Part shown: positions 33,935-44,469 of the stretch, one piece after another
Layout: each line of letters opens with the position of its first letter
Position numbering within the stretch: position 1 is the stretch's first letter
Source: Artemisia argyi
Lineage: Eukaryota; Streptophyta; Magnoliopsida; Asterales; Asteraceae
Direction: 5' to 3'
Length of the DNA stretch: 64,000 bases
Assembly (NCBI GenBank): GCA_030686995.1
Contig: CM060684.1
Location: 7,027,897 to 7,091,896 of the forward strand
The notes under the pieces: model-generated
Told to the model about the DNA's origin: nothing
The model's database searches: none
What the model saw: only the letters and a program-made list of their open reading frames with translations
Translations under genes and position numbers: made by a program

Positions 33935-34460
33935 TTACGCGTAAGTAGTTGCTTTACGCGTAACCTGACTTAAGCGTAAGAATGGAACTAATGCGTAAGT
34001 GTAAAATCTACGCGTAAGATAGAATTTTACGCGTAAAGGTGAAACTTACGCGTAAGATCAATTTAATGCGTAAGATAGGTCTTATGCATAGAAATTGAAG
34101 TTACGCGTAGGATTTCCCTTAGGCGTAAATTGTATTTTATGCGTAGGTAATGACTTACGCGTAAGTTCTAGACTTATGCGTAAGATCAGAACTTATGCGT
34201 AAACCAATTTTTATGAGTAAACTGTGTCTTATCCAAGACACAATTTGTCCACGTGTCGAATCTTACGCGTAAGATTCAATCTTACGCGTAGGATGAACTT
34301 TTAACGCGTAAATTCGTCATTTCCAGAAATTCACCTTATGAATTTAGAGTTATGAGTTTCCTGAAAGTGCACAAACATTACCACTGATCAATCATCCATC
34401 CAATACCCATATTTCATACATTTTAACGCGAAAACATGTCTAATAACACTTAACGCGTAA
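33935..34460. repeat. palindromic decamer array B (TTACGCGTAA)
   Basis: About 20 copies of the self-complementary TTACGCGTAA or near variants (TTATGCGTAA, TTACGCGTAG, TAATGCGTAA). Starts include 33935, 33954, 33970, 33989, 34008, 34027, 34046, 34064, 34082, 34101, 34119, 34137, 34155, 34174, 34193, 34263, 34282, 34302 and 34451. Spacing is 18-19 bp for most of the first 15. Spacers differ in sequence. Lies upstream of the env-position ORF in its direction of reading. Confidence 0.9.
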
Positions 34461-35602
34461 ACACGCATGAACACTCAATCACATCATAAATCAAAAATGT
34501 TTCTGGGTATGATTAAGCATGGGGCAAATGATCCTTACAACCTAATGATCAAGTGGACCAAGCTATAACAAATTTCATCCACTCAATCTTACGATTAAAT
34601 CTGCTATATGACCTACGAACCCTAAACCTTAGATTCAAGAGCAAATCATGATAAAGATCCAATTAAACCATGTCAACATGATCCGAAGACCATAAGAACA
34701 TAATCCCCATCATAAATTAACATCCTAACATCCTCAATCAAAAATCCCTAATTCATACGCATGAACCCTAGAACCTAAATTGCACAATTGATGATTCTGG
34801 GTAAGATTAGAGTTAACTAACATGTTTAATAACATCATATTAACAATTCCCATCACCAATTTCAATCAAAATAACACATAATTTTGGGTTTAATTTTTAC
34901 GCATAACTTCAAGAACAAATTAAACAATTGTGTTTGATTTAACCGTTGGATTGCTGTAAAATTAAAAACCTTTGTTTAAAATTATGATCAAAACATGTTA
35001 CCTTTTCCAGATTAGATGAATGATTCTTGGATTAGTTCAATGATTTGTGACCGTTTGATTTGGTTGGTGAAAGATTAAATGTTGTGCAGAAAAAATTAAA
35101 TGTGAGTGGTCAAAGTGGTTTTGACTGTGGTTAATTTCAACTTTCAACATTTGACAGTTTTAGTCCCTTAACCCTAACTAACATTCATTTTAAATGCTAA
35201 CATACTTATTCACATGTAACATTCGTTAGTCAACACCATGATATGATAAGAACAACTTGTCGTACTCCCCCTCGACCTTGTAACATTGTAAAATTAACAG
35301 ATTTTGATCAAGGAGAGTAACCCGAAATCCTTTTGAATCAACACTTTTAAAGATTAATTTATTTTTTGTTAAACTATAAATGTTTTTGGTAAAAAATGCA
35401 AGTATAAAAGGTAAACTAATTTTTAGAAATTAAAACAATGTTACTTTATCTCCCCCTCAACACTAATTTTAAATGATTTATGACGATTTAGAAAAATAGT
35501 GTTGAAAGAGATTTACACTTGCATTTTTTTATTTTTTTATTTTTTTATTTATTTTTTTTTTTTGAGAAAAATATTTACTAAGATAGTTTTGATGTTTGAC
35601 AT
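34461..35602. other. spacer between RNase H and array B, with polypurine tracts
   Basis: Non-coding, A/T-rich. Polypurine tracts (minus strand GAGGGGGAG) at 35275-35283 and 35450-35458. A low-complexity ATTTTTTT run is near 35525-35570. Confidence 0.7.
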
Positions 35603-38134
35603 TCACTTGTGTTTTAAAAACTTTTCCAGATCCACTGGAGTCAAACATCGCATACCAATTTGGTGAACTAAACTAGCAAACCTGGATGGTGCCAAGGATT
35701 TGGTAAGTAAGTCCGCCAATTGGTACTCAGTTCCAACAAAATAAAGCTCAACTGTACCCTTTTCCACATGCTCTTTGATGAAGTGATACCGGAGATCAAT
35801 GTGTTTGGATTTGCAATGATGGACAGTGTTGCAGGAGATAGCAATTGCACTCTTAGAATCACAGTAGATGGGAATCTTGTTGAATAGGTAGCCATAGTCC
35901 TTAAGTTGTGATCTCATCCAGATGACTTGAGCACAACAAGCAGACATAGCTACGTATTCAGATTCTGTTGATGACAGTGAAGTGCAGTCCTGCTTCTTAG
36001 ATTGCCATGACACAATTTTGTCTCCAAGAAATTGTAATCCACCAGATGTACTTTTGCGTGTGTCTAAGCATCCTGCATGGTCAGCATCTGAAAATGCAAT
36101 TAGTTCAAAGCCAGAATCCTTCGGATACCAGATCCCCAAATTAATGGTTCCCTTTATGTATCGAAGGATTCTTTTGACCTCACTGAGGTGTTTTTCAGTT
36201 GGTCTAGACTGATAGCGGGAGCACATGAAGACAGCAAAAACTATATCAGGTCTACTAGCTGTGAGATACATGAGGGACCCAATCATACTTCGGTATTTGG
36301 TAGGGTCAACTGGAGTCCCATGTAAATCAGCATCTAGTTTTGTGGTATAGCCCATTGGTGTATTATAGGTATCACAAGACATCATTCCATATTTCTTAAT
36401 AATTTCAAGAGCATATTTTGATTGATTTACAAAAATTCCACGGGGTGATTGATGAACTTGTAGTCCTAAAAAGAACGAAAGTTCACCCATCATGGACATT
36501 TCAAAATTATCTTTCATTAATTTTGCAAAATCATTGGAATAACTTCTGTTTGTTGAGGCAAAAATTATGTCATCGACATATATTTGAACAACAAGTAAGT
36601 CCTCCCCGTAGGTTTTATTAAACAGTGTGGGATCCACCGATCCTTTAGAAAACTTATTGGCCAGTAAGAAAGTGGACAGTTTGTCATACCACGCCCGTGG
36701 GGCCTGCTTGAGTCCGTAGAGAGCCTTTTTGAGTCTGTAGACGTGATTAGGACGCTCAGGATCAACGAAGCCTTCAGGTTGGCTGACATAAAATTCTTCA
36801 CAGAGATCTCCATTCAGAAATGCTGTTTTCACATCCATTTGGAAAACCACCATATTCCTATGTGCAGCATAAGCCAAAAAGATCCGAACAGCTTCATGTC
36901 GTGCCACTGGAGCAAAGGATTCAGCAAAGTCGAGACCTTCAAGTTGAGAGTATCCTTTAGCTACCAGACGTGATTTGTTGCGGATGACTGTCCCTTCTGC
37001 ATCAAGCTTATTCTTCCAGATCCATTTTAACCCGATGACAAAGACCCCGTCAGGTCTTTCAACTAATTCCCAGACTTCTAATCTTATGAATTGCTGAAAT
37101 TCCTCTTGCATAGATTCAATCCAGTTGTCATAAGTCATTGCATCTTTAATGTTCTTGGGTTCTTCATGACAAACTGTGAGTGCGTAGATGCAAGTTTCTC
37201 CATCGGTGTGAAGTCGTTGTCTTGTCATAACAGGTGCATCTGGGTGGCCGATAATATGAACTAGTGGATGGTCACGGGTCCATTTGTGTGTAGACGGGTG
37301 TAGTTGATACGTATCTCGCATGTTGGCAGGATCCATGTTGCGTGTTGATGACTCAGCTATATCAGGAACAGTAGTAGCTGGTGCAAACGGATTAAAGAAC
37401 GCATCAGGATCAAGCTTTGCGGATTGTGGAACTGAAAGTTGTGGTGGATCTTCAGCTGAAAGGCGGGAAGTAGAACCAGTTTGTTCTGCTGTAGATGGTG
37501 ATACAACTGGAGGACCATCTCTCTCAACACTTGTAGTAGTTTGTTGAGGTGAGTCTGGTACTTGAATGTGATCAGGTTGAGCAGCGGAATTTGGTGAGAC
37601 TCCAGTAGGACGGTATTCAATTGTGTCATCAAATAGTGGAGCAAACAAGGTTTCTAACTCTTTGCGGTTAAGTGGCAAAGGTTCAGCTGAAGATGCCGGT
37701 GAGTTGAGACGGTTAAATTCGGGTCCTAAGCTGTGTTGCTCAGAAGCCATTTGGGTGAGTTCATCAAAATTAGCGTGAATGGTTTCTTGAATATCTCGAG
37801 TACGACGATTCCAGATCCGAAAACCTTTAGAGTTTTCACAATACCCAACGAACACGCCAATGTCAGCCTTTGCTTTGAGTTTACCTAAATCATCACGATC
37901 ATTTTTCGGATAACAGAGTGCTCCAAAAACATGAAAGTAATCGATGTTCGGTTTCCTTTTGTGAACAATTTGATATGGTGTTTTGCGATGACGTTTTGTG
38001 ATCATACAACGGTTTTGAGTATAGCATGCAGTTGAAACAGCTTCTGCCCATAAGTAATCTGGTAATTGAGCATTAATCAACATAGTCCTAGCAGCTTCCA
38101 CTAACGTCCTGTTGCGTCTTTCAACAACTCCATT
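35603..38134 (-). CDS. pol: pol, second part: integrase C-terminus, reverse transcriptase, RNase H
   Basis: Continues in the same frame directly after a TAG (38137-38135). It opens with [10 protein letters not shown], containing the integrase catalytic Glu, then a capsid/linker-like variable region. The RT follows with [32 protein letters not shown] and the active-site YVDDIIFAS. RNase H has [26 protein letters not shown] and HIDLRYHFI, ending near the C-terminus after ADLLTKSL. All these motifs look intact. About 843 codons from the TAG to the stop at 35603. Domain order IN-RT-RH is Ty1/copia. Confidence 0.9.
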   Translation of the reverse strand, partial: NGVVERRNRTLVEAARTMLINAQLPDYLWAEAVSTACYTQNRCMITKRHRKTPYQIVHKRKPNIDYFHVFGALCYPKNDRDDLGKLKAKADIGVFVGYCENSKGFRIWNRRTRDIQETIHANFDELTQMASEQHSLGPEFNRLNSPASSAEPLPLNRKELETLFAPLFDDTIEYRPTGVSPNSAAQPDHIQVPDSPQQTTTSVERDGPPVVSPSTAEQTGSTSRLSAEDPPQLSVPQSAKLDPDAFFNPFAPATTVPDIAESSTRNMDPANMRDTYQLHPSTHKWTRDHPLVHIIGHPDAPVMTRQRLHTDGETCIYALTVCHEEPKNIKDAMTYDNWIESMQEEFQQFIRLEVWELVERPDGVFVIGLKWIWKNKLDAEGTVIRNKSRLVAKGYSQLEGLDFAESFAPVARHEAVRIFLAYAAHRNMVVFQMDVKTAFLNGDLCEEFYVSQPEGFVDPERPNHVYRLKKALYGLKQAPRAWYDKLSTFLLANKFSKGSVDPTLFNKTYGEDLLVVQIYVDDIIFASTNRSYSNDFAKLMKDNFEMSMMGELSFFLGLQVHQSPRGIFVNQSKYALEIIKKYGMMSCDTYNTPMGYTTKLDADLHGTPVDPTKYRSMIGSLMYLTASRPDIVFAVFMCSRYQSRPTEKHLSEVKRILRYIKGTINLGIWYPKDSGFELIAFSDADHAGCLDTRKSTSGGLQFLGDKIVSWQSKKQDCTSLSSTESEYVAMSACCAQVIWMRSQLKDYGYLFNKIPIYCDSKSAIAISCNTVHHCKSKHIDLRYHFIKEHVEKGTVELYFVGTEYQLADLLTKSLAPSRFASLVHQIGMRCLTPVDLEKFLKHK

Positions 38135-39112
38135 CTATTCTGGGCTTCTAGGAATAGATGTTTGGTGTTCAATTCCTACTTTCTCATAATAAGACCGAAG
38201 TGTCTGGTTCTTAAATTCAGTTCCATTGTCAGTTCTGACGATTCGTACTGTGTTGCGAAGCTGAACTTGAATTTTGGTGAGAAAGGTGATGATCATCGAA
38301 GGGGCCTGATCTTTACTTCGTAAGAAATAAACCCAAGTCCATCTGGAGAAATCATCCACAATTACTAGTATGTAGCGTTTACCGTTGATACTTTGAACAC
38401 GCATCGGTCCACACAAATCCATATGTAGCAGTTGCAAAACATGATTCGTACTGTGCTCAGGTTTATTAGGAAAATGAGCACGAGTACTTTTCCCTTGTTC
38501 ACAGGCTGGACATAAGTGATCTTTGGTAAAGCGGAATCTTGGAAATCCCTCAACAAGTTTGTAGCGAGCAAGGTCAGTCATAGTTATGAAATTCAAGTGT
38601 GAAAGACGTTTGTGCCATAACCAAGATTTAGTTGATTCTGCTTTGGAGAGAAGACATATCGGCGATGTTGCAATCATATCTGACATTGAAATTGTGTAAA
38701 GATTGGAGCCACGGGAGCCAGACATGAGGTCGTTTCCTTGTAAGTCACGAACAAAGCAAGTTTTCTCACGAAATGCTACTTCTAGATCCCCATCACAGAA
38801 TTGACCAACTGAGAAAAGGTTGTGTCCAAGTCCTTCCACATAGTAAACACGGCTTATTTCGATGTTTCCACTGATATAGTCACCATAACCCATTATCAAA
38901 GCGTAATGGTCATTCCCGAATCTGACAGTGCCAATGAACTTTGAGACAAAGTTTTTCAACAGTTTAAGATTGCCTGTCATATGTCGGGTGCATCCGCTAT
39001 CAACAATCCAGAGAACGATCTGTACCACCTGCATCACAAGAAGAGGACACGGATGGAACAGAAGTAAGGGTGGAACCCAAAGAAACTGCGGGTTCCAATT
39101 GGTTAGAAGCAC
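38135..39112 (-). CDS. pol: pol, first part: protease and integrase core, interrupted
   Basis: The protease active site is WIVDSGCTRHMTG (DSG motif). Next comes the GAG-pre-integrase region WLWHKRLSHLNF and a zinc-binding C-x2-C (CPACEQGK). The integrase core has the first Asp in LLHMDLCGPM and the second in VRTDNGTEF. The frame closes at TAG 38137-38135, three codons short of the region with the catalytic Glu, where family members read on. The residues before about 39010 are out of frame with the upstream ORF and probably not natural protein; the frames cross near 39005-39015. No start codon of its own. Confidence 0.85.
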   Translation of the reverse strand: MLLTNWNPQFLWVPPLLLFHPCPLLVMQVVQIVLWIVDSGCTRHMTGNLKLLKNFVSKFIGTVRFGNDHYALIMGYGDYISGNIEISRVYYVEGLGHNLFSVGQFCDGDLEVAFREKTCFVRDLQGNDLMSGSRGSNLYTISMSDMIATSPICLLSKAESTKSWLWHKRLSHLNFITMTDLARYKLVEGFPRFRFTKDHLCPACEQGKSTRAHFPNKPEHSTNHVLQLLHMDLCGPMRVQSINGKRYILVIVDDFSRWTWVYFLRSKDQAPSMIITFLTKIQVQLRNTVRIVRTDNGTEFKNQTLRSYYEKVGIEHQTSIPRSPE

Positions 39113-40760
39113 AAGTATTCAATAATTTAGGAATCCATTTAAAATCAGGTTTGTGCTGTAACCAACGTTGCCAATTCCAACTAGTACGTGCTTTCTTAAT
39201 TGTGAAGTCACTAGTGTTTGGCTGATTCCTAGGCTTGTTCTCAGTACTTATGGTGACATTATCGTCCTTAGAAACCATAGAAGGCGGCTTTCCTAAGAGA
39301 GACTTAGAGGCAGTAGTGGGCCTAGGAGGAATGCTTGTCCTACGTTTCTTATGAAGATTGAGTAGAGAGTTAGCAATACATTTAGTATGATCACCACATG
39401 ATACACTTTTACGACAAAACACACAAGATGCATTAATATTCAAAACATTCAAAGGTTCATCATACGTTACATTTAGATTTGGATTACAATTTGCCAGATT
39501 AGAATCTAAATCTGATGCAACATGAGTTTTATTCAAATTCCTAAGTTGGTCTTCTACTTCTTGAGCTTCTAGTGATCCTCTTTTACGTTGCCAGAGCCTA
39601 TGCTTCCTTTTGCTTTTACGCTTGGGTCTGCTAACGCTATTAGTGGAGACTAGTCCTGTAGAAGTGGAGGTATCAACATTAGTGGTTTGAACAACATTTC
39701 CTTTAGTTGTTTTGTCTACTTTATACAATCCTGGTGCTATCACTGTGGTGTCTACCATTTTTCCTTTTTGAAGGAGCTTAACTTTCTCTTTTAAATCAAT
39801 GATGATGTGATTTTTATCCTGTATTTCAGACTCAAGTAAACCATTGTAGTATTTGATGTCATCACGGTTTTGTTGCCATTCGGCGTTTTCAATTTTTAAA
39901 TCCGCAATTTCATTCTCGTATTTGAGACACAAACTTTTGAAAGACTCATTGGTTTTGCAAAGCTGACAAGAGTTAGAAATGTTTTGACTTTGAAGTTTCA
40001 ATTCCATTTTAAGACTCTGAGCTTGACACCATTCAAGCCGTTGATTGAGTTGACAAATTTCTTTTAAAAATTGTTTTGTCACATCATCATTCTTTTTCTT
40101 CAGAATTTCATTCTCATGTCTAAGTGTCTCTAATTCCCCATTCAACAAATTATTATCAACACAGAGATCATCCACAAGCATAGAAGTACCAGATTTATAG
40201 AGATCATTCATAATAACAGACATAATATCAGCACAGATAACTTGTTCCAAGAGTCGATCAGCATCATTTTTGAAAACTTTTGTTTGTAGCTTTTGGACCA
40301 AAATCTCATTTTCAGCAGTATCAAAAACGTTTATCATATTTTTGACCTCCTTTTGAAGTTCCTGATCCCAACGTGTAGCACATAAACGGAGGTGGTGAAC
40401 AATTGGTTTCATTTGTTTTTGAAAAATATCTCTCTTTTCTCGCTCGTAAGCGGATTGAAAAGTTTCAATTTTTATTTCAGAATTGCGTTCAATTGTTTCC
40501 TCCAAAATATCGATGTCTTCCATAAAGGTTTTGAAATAATTTAAGACACGACATCTTGGTAAACGTGTAAGTTCACCGGATGATGGTAAAGGACCATTTA
40601 TTTGTGCTACAGATGAGACAGGAGCTGCATTGTGAGATGAAACATATGACTCTTCGATAAACCATGATTTCTCAGGTAATTCCTTTTGAGTAACAAAAGA
40701 TTTTGAAAGTGGAGGAGCTTTGGAATAGTCATATGGTGTCCAATATTGAACTTGACTCAT
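39000..40760 (-). CDS. coiled-coil gag-extension ORF, 586 aa
   Basis: Begins ATG at 40760, only one codon after the TAA that closes gag, in the same frame. Residues about 60-340 are long charged heptad-like helices with Cys-containing stretches (CQLCKTNESFKSLC). A basic region KRKSKRKHRLW and a Cys/His cluster CVFCRKSVSCGDHTKC follow (about 450), then WNWQRWLQHKPDFKW (about 540). Long coiled coils between the gag zinc knuckle and protease are known in related Asteraceae copia elements, normally as part of one polyprotein. At its 3' end it overlaps the protease in another frame. Probably structural. Confidence 0.8.
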   Translation of the reverse strand: MSQVQYWTPYDYSKAPPLSKSFVTQKELPEKSWFIEESYVSSHNAAPVSSVAQINGPLPSSGELTRLPRCRVLNYFKTFMEDIDILEETIERNSEIKIETFQSAYEREKRDIFQKQMKPIVHHLRLCATRWDQELQKEVKNMINVFDTAENEILVQKLQTKVFKNDADRLLEQVICADIMSVIMNDLYKSGTSMLVDDLCVDNNLLNGELETLRHENEILKKKNDDVTKQFLKEICQLNQRLEWCQAQSLKMELKLQSQNISNSCQLCKTNESFKSLCLKYENEIADLKIENAEWQQNRDDIKYYNGLLESEIQDKNHIIIDLKEKVKLLQKGKMVDTTVIAPGLYKVDKTTKGNVVQTTNVDTSTSTGLVSTNSVSRPKRKSKRKHRLWQRKRGSLEAQEVEDQLRNLNKTHVASDLDSNLANCNPNLNVTYDEPLNVLNINASCVFCRKSVSCGDHTKCIANSLLNLHKKRRTSIPPRPTTASKSLLGKPPSMVSKDDNVTISTENKPRNQPNTSDFTIKKARTSWNWQRWLQHKPDFKWIPKLLNTCASNQLEPAVSLGSTLTSVPSVSSSCDAGGTDRSLDC

Positions 40761-40763
40761 TTT

Positions 40764-43463
40764 TTATCGACTCTCGTCTTCAAGTTCTTCTTCCTCCTCA
40801 GTATCAAAAACAACAGCACGCACAATCGTATTATCAAGAAAATAATCCATACTGTAAAGTTTTGGAATTTCTTTGAATGCCGTATGAAGAAACATTGAAT
40901 TGTAATCGCCAAGTGCATATCCGCAATTGGGTTTCGGTTTTAAAGTAAACTTTTGAATTGTTGTGACAGAGTTCCCGTGTTTGTAAACAACGTGACGAAA
41001 TTCTTTGAGTTGTTTTTCAAGATCAACAATATCACCGAGTAAGTTATCTATGTACTTCCTTTTCCGTATTTTATGTTCATGAAAATCCTTTTTACAACTT
41101 GACAATTCAGTTTCTCTTTTTGAAAGTTCAGTTTGAAGACATTCAACTTTAGTTTTCAATTCACGCTTCTCACTTTCAAGTTTCGAAATCAACTTTCCAT
41201 GTGACTCAATTAAATCTTGCATTTTGCGTTGAAGATCTTGTTCTTTGTTGTAAGACTCTTGAAAAGCTTTTTCAAAACTTTTAGTGTGTTTAATCTTTTC
41301 TTCTTGATTAGAAAGCTGAATTTTATAACACTCAATGTCTCTTGCAAGTGCTGCATTAGTTTCTTTTAAAACTTTGTTTTTCTCGTTGCACTTTGCAATT
41401 AGCAATTGTTGAGCATTCAGTTGGTTAGATAACATTATGAGGTCAGGGTCTGTATCAAATGAAGGTTCATGTTGTTCTAACTGATCATATTTATCATTCT
41501 CAATCGGATCATCAAATGAGACAACTGTGTCATCATCAAATATGACAACTGTGCTTATTTGTTCATCTGTTTGAGAGGATGAAAATGATGTAGATGGAAC
41601 AACTTGCACCATATCTGATTCAGAAGCAGAGGGTGAAATAATATCATTTAGAAAGCATGCATTAAGGTCATGTACCTGAGACAAGCCGTCAGTGTCATAC
41701 ACTGGGCCTGAATCATTGAGCTTAAGTTCCTGCATGTTGGCCATAAGCATCACAGCTGCATTAGCTTCTAGATCTTCCATGTGATCATCATTGTGAACAT
41801 TTGCCATGAAGTTGTTGTCTTGTTCAGGGAAATGTCCATCCTTTTCATCTTGAAGAGCCATGAGTAATGCCTGCTTGTGAAACTTACTACCCCGAGTACG
41901 CGGTTTAGTACATGCAGTTGCAATATGACCCTGTTCATTGCAGTTATAGCACCACACTGCATTCCCTGAGTTGGAGTTTCTAGTTGCAACTGGTTCAGAC
42001 CTTTGCTGAGAAGATCCTGAGTTGTTCCTGAACCCTCCATTGTTACCAAACCTCTGACCATTCCCATAGTTTCCTGAAGAGCTTCCCGAACCAGATCGAC
42101 CATAGCTACGATTCTGAATTTCCACTCTTCCATCATTAACAACTGCTTGATTCCTTGTGTTTGAAGATGAACGTTGACGGTTGTTTGTTTTGTTGGAGAA
42201 TTTGCTGAAAGCACGAGCAATAAGAGCAAGTCCCTGATTCAACGTATTAAAATCATCATCGTCATCATCATTGGAGTTGGAGTAGTACACAGCATCATTG
42301 TTGTTTGACGGAACAAGTTGAGTAGAAGAATCGTGTGGAGATGAATCATAAGGGACCATTTGGTTCGAGTTGGAAGATTGTGGATAACTGAAGTAGTTCT
42401 GCTCTTGAACGTATGCATGATTGGACATTGGTGGTGGAGCATAGGGAGATTGAGCTACGAGAGCCAAAGAATTTGGTGTAGATGTTGGTGTGTATCCTCC
42501 TCGTAGGGCTCTATCTTTTTCCACTTCAGGTTCATGATGTTTGAGAAAATCATACAACAAGCCATATGGAGCATCATGAAGATTCTTCGTCTGACGAACA
42601 AATGTCACATATTTATGCCAATCAGGGCCAAGACTACCAACAAATTTGGAGTTCACAGCGATCCTTGGTACAGTGATTTTGTGACGTTCCAGATCATTGA
42701 CTACATTTGTGAAACGATGATAGTAGGATTCAAGTGATTCTCCAGGTTCAATTGTGATGTCAGTGTATTCCATGTATAGCTTGGATTCCATGTCATCTTT
42801 GTTCAATTGAGTTCCTTCCATGAGGAGATGAACGTGTTCCCACATAGCTTTGGCTGTTTTCTGAGCATCGACACTGCGATAGATCGGATTAGGTATACCT
42901 TGAAGTATATAAGCCATTGCATACTGATCAGCTTCACGATGTAGTTTCTGTTCTTCAGTAAGTGCAGTTTCTGGAAGAGGTCTTTCACCAGGAGGACGTG
43001 GAGGATCAGCATTTGGATCACCAGCTTCAAATCTTGTTGGCCACTCAAATGGTCCTTCAAGTATCACTTGCTTTAAGAGATGCCCATGAGGTTTCTTGAG
43101 TTCAAGAAATCGTAGGAATCGACTTGACCATTGCACATAGTTACCAGGTGTAAGCATTGGAGGTGTTTCAAGTGATCCTGCCTCATGTCGGGATTGTTGA
43201 GTTGTAATAACTTCACACATTCTGTCAAACCAGTGAGGTTGTTTTGAGGAGAACTGAGTGTTTTGTTGTGGCACTAGATATGGTTGTTGTTGAGGAATGA
43301 GTTGTTGCTGCATCATCAGGTAATGTTGTTGTGGATTGTATTTAGGAGGTTGTTGATTCATTATGTGCGGAAGGTATTGTTGTTGCTGATACTGCTGAGG
43401 TTGTTGTTGCTGAGGTGGATGTTGTTGAACATAAGGGAAGTAGTGATTAGGTGGTTGAGACAT
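40764..43463 (-). CDS. gag: gag, nucleocapsid/capsid polyprotein, 899 aa
   Basis: I start at the ATG at 43463 (MSQPPNHYF); the frame is open 30 codons further up but without ATG. A Gln/Pro-rich N-terminus (about 20-85) precedes a copia-type gag domain (about 100-330: NYVQWSSRFLRFLEL, MWEHVHLLMEGTQL, ESLESYYHRF). A Gly/Ser/Asn-rich basic region leads to a CCHC zinc knuckle, CYNCNEQGHIATAC (about residue 505). Then an acidic linker and a long coiled coil to the end (DTEEEEELEDESR). It ends TAA, then AAA ATG of the next ORF in the same frame. Array A lies directly upstream. Confidence 0.9.
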   Translation of the reverse strand: MSQPPNHYFPYVQQHPPQQQQPQQYQQQQYLPHIMNQQPPKYNPQQHYLMMQQQLIPQQQPYLVPQQNTQFSSKQPHWFDRMCEVITTQQSRHEAGSLETPPMLTPGNYVQWSSRFLRFLELKKPHGHLLKQVILEGPFEWPTRFEAGDPNADPPRPPGERPLPETALTEEQKLHREADQYAMAYILQGIPNPIYRSVDAQKTAKAMWEHVHLLMEGTQLNKDDMESKLYMEYTDITIEPGESLESYYHRFTNVVNDLERHKITVPRIAVNSKFVGSLGPDWHKYVTFVRQTKNLHDAPYGLLYDFLKHHEPEVEKDRALRGGYTPTSTPNSLALVAQSPYAPPPMSNHAYVQEQNYFSYPQSSNSNQMVPYDSSPHDSSTQLVPSNNNDAVYYSNSNDDDDDDFNTLNQGLALIARAFSKFSNKTNNRQRSSSNTRNQAVVNDGRVEIQNRSYGRSGSGSSSGNYGNGQRFGNNGGFRNNSGSSQQRSEPVATRNSNSGNAVWCYNCNEQGHIATACTKPRTRGSKFHKQALLMALQDEKDGHFPEQDNNFMANVHNDDHMEDLEANAAVMLMANMQELKLNDSGPVYDTDGLSQVHDLNACFLNDIISPSASESDMVQVVPSTSFSSSQTDEQISTVVIFDDDTVVSFDDPIENDKYDQLEQHEPSFDTDPDLIMLSNQLNAQQLLIAKCNEKNKVLKETNAALARDIECYKIQLSNQEEKIKHTKSFEKAFQESYNKEQDLQRKMQDLIESHGKLISKLESEKRELKTKVECLQTELSKRETELSSCKKDFHEHKIRKRKYIDNLLGDIVDLEKQLKEFRHVVYKHGNSVTTIQKFTLKPKPNCGYALGDYNSMFLHTAFKEIPKLYSMDYFLDNTIVRAVVFDTEEEEELEDESR

Positions 43464-43556
43464 CTTAGAACACTTGTGTAGAAATGGATCTTTGTAGAAG
43501 ATTGAAATGCACGTTCCTTTGTGTAAGTTGCAAAATCCTTGGGGTAAGTTCAAATC

Positions 43557-44111
43557 TTACGCGTAACTTAATCTTACGCGTAAACTTTAAGTTATGCGTA
43601 AAGAGTAGGTTTATGCGTAAACTTCTAGTTTATGCGTAAGTTTCCTCTTTACGCGTAAGCTTAGGCTTATGCGTAAATTTAGACTTATGCGTAAGGTTGA
43701 AACAACCAAACAAATCTTTCAAACTTATCCAAGCTTGAAAGATGTCCGTAGTCGAAGTATTCCACTAACTTATCCAAGCTAGGGAAGTACTGAGTCACCG
43801 TTACCCGAGTAGAAGATCTTTGATGAAGTTTACGCGTAAACTTTGGCAAGTTACGCGTAACTCAGACTTATGCGTAGAATCAAACTTACGCGTAGGATTT
43901 AATGCGTAGAGAAGCAGTTTACGCGTAGGATCAGGGTTTTGGCTAATATTACGCGTAAGAAAAGGGTTTTTACCTATTTTACGCGTAAGAAAAGGGTTTT
44001 AGCCTATTTTACGCGTAAGAAAAGGGTTAAGACCAAATTTTATGCGTAAACCGACCAAAAAACACTGTTGACAGCTGGAAATAGTACTTTTTCCGACCAC
44101 TTTACGCGTAA
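43557..44111. repeat. palindromic decamer array A (TTACGCGTAA)
   Basis: About 19 copies between the primer site and gag. Set 1 (43557, 43574, 43592, 43611, 43630, 43649, 43667, 43685) has 17-19 bp spacing. Set 2 starts 43830, 43851, 43868, 43886, 43900 and 43919. Then four units at exactly 30 bp (43949, 43979, 44009, 44039) share TTTTACGCGTAAGAAAAGGG, and one more is at 44102. Variants are mainly C to T or G to A at the CpGs. Confidence 0.9.
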
Positions 44112-44459
44112 AACGTACTGTTCACCTCAAAAAATGACTTTTTGAAGAGAAAATGCTTAAAAATAAGGTACTTTTGATCAAATAACTTCACCAATACTTA
44201 GAAAACCTTAACTTTATGAGATAAAACTACCAAAAAACTAGTTTTCCAATATCAAAGAAGCTATAAAACCTAAAAAAACTTTAAAAAAATCACAACTTTA
44301 TGCAACAACTAAGCTTCAAATCACTATATCAACCTTGAAACTTGTCCAAGCTTCAAGATTTGAGTGAAAGAAACAAAGAAAAATGCAAAAAAGATGAAGA
44401 ATAAGCACCAAATCCCCACGTTACCAAAAGAAATACACTTCAAACTTCTAGTAGGCGAA
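44112..44459. other. 5' untranslated leader between primer site and array A
   Basis: A/T-rich non-coding leader, no other motif recognised. Confidence 0.6.
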
Positions 44460-44467
44460 TGATACCA
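44460..44467 (-). other. primer binding site (initiator Met tRNA type)
   Basis: Minus strand TGGTATCA begins 2 nt after the 5' LTR, matching the start of the TGGTATCAGAGC site common in plant copia elements. Match is 8 nt, then diverges (TTCGCC). Confidence 0.75.
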
Positions 44468-44469
44468 CT

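Noticed and set aside
33935..34460. CRISPR-like reading of the regularly spaced repeats
   Set aside because: The repeated unit is a 10-bp palindrome with 8-9 bp spacers inside a plant retrotransposon; no cas genes, wrong sizes.
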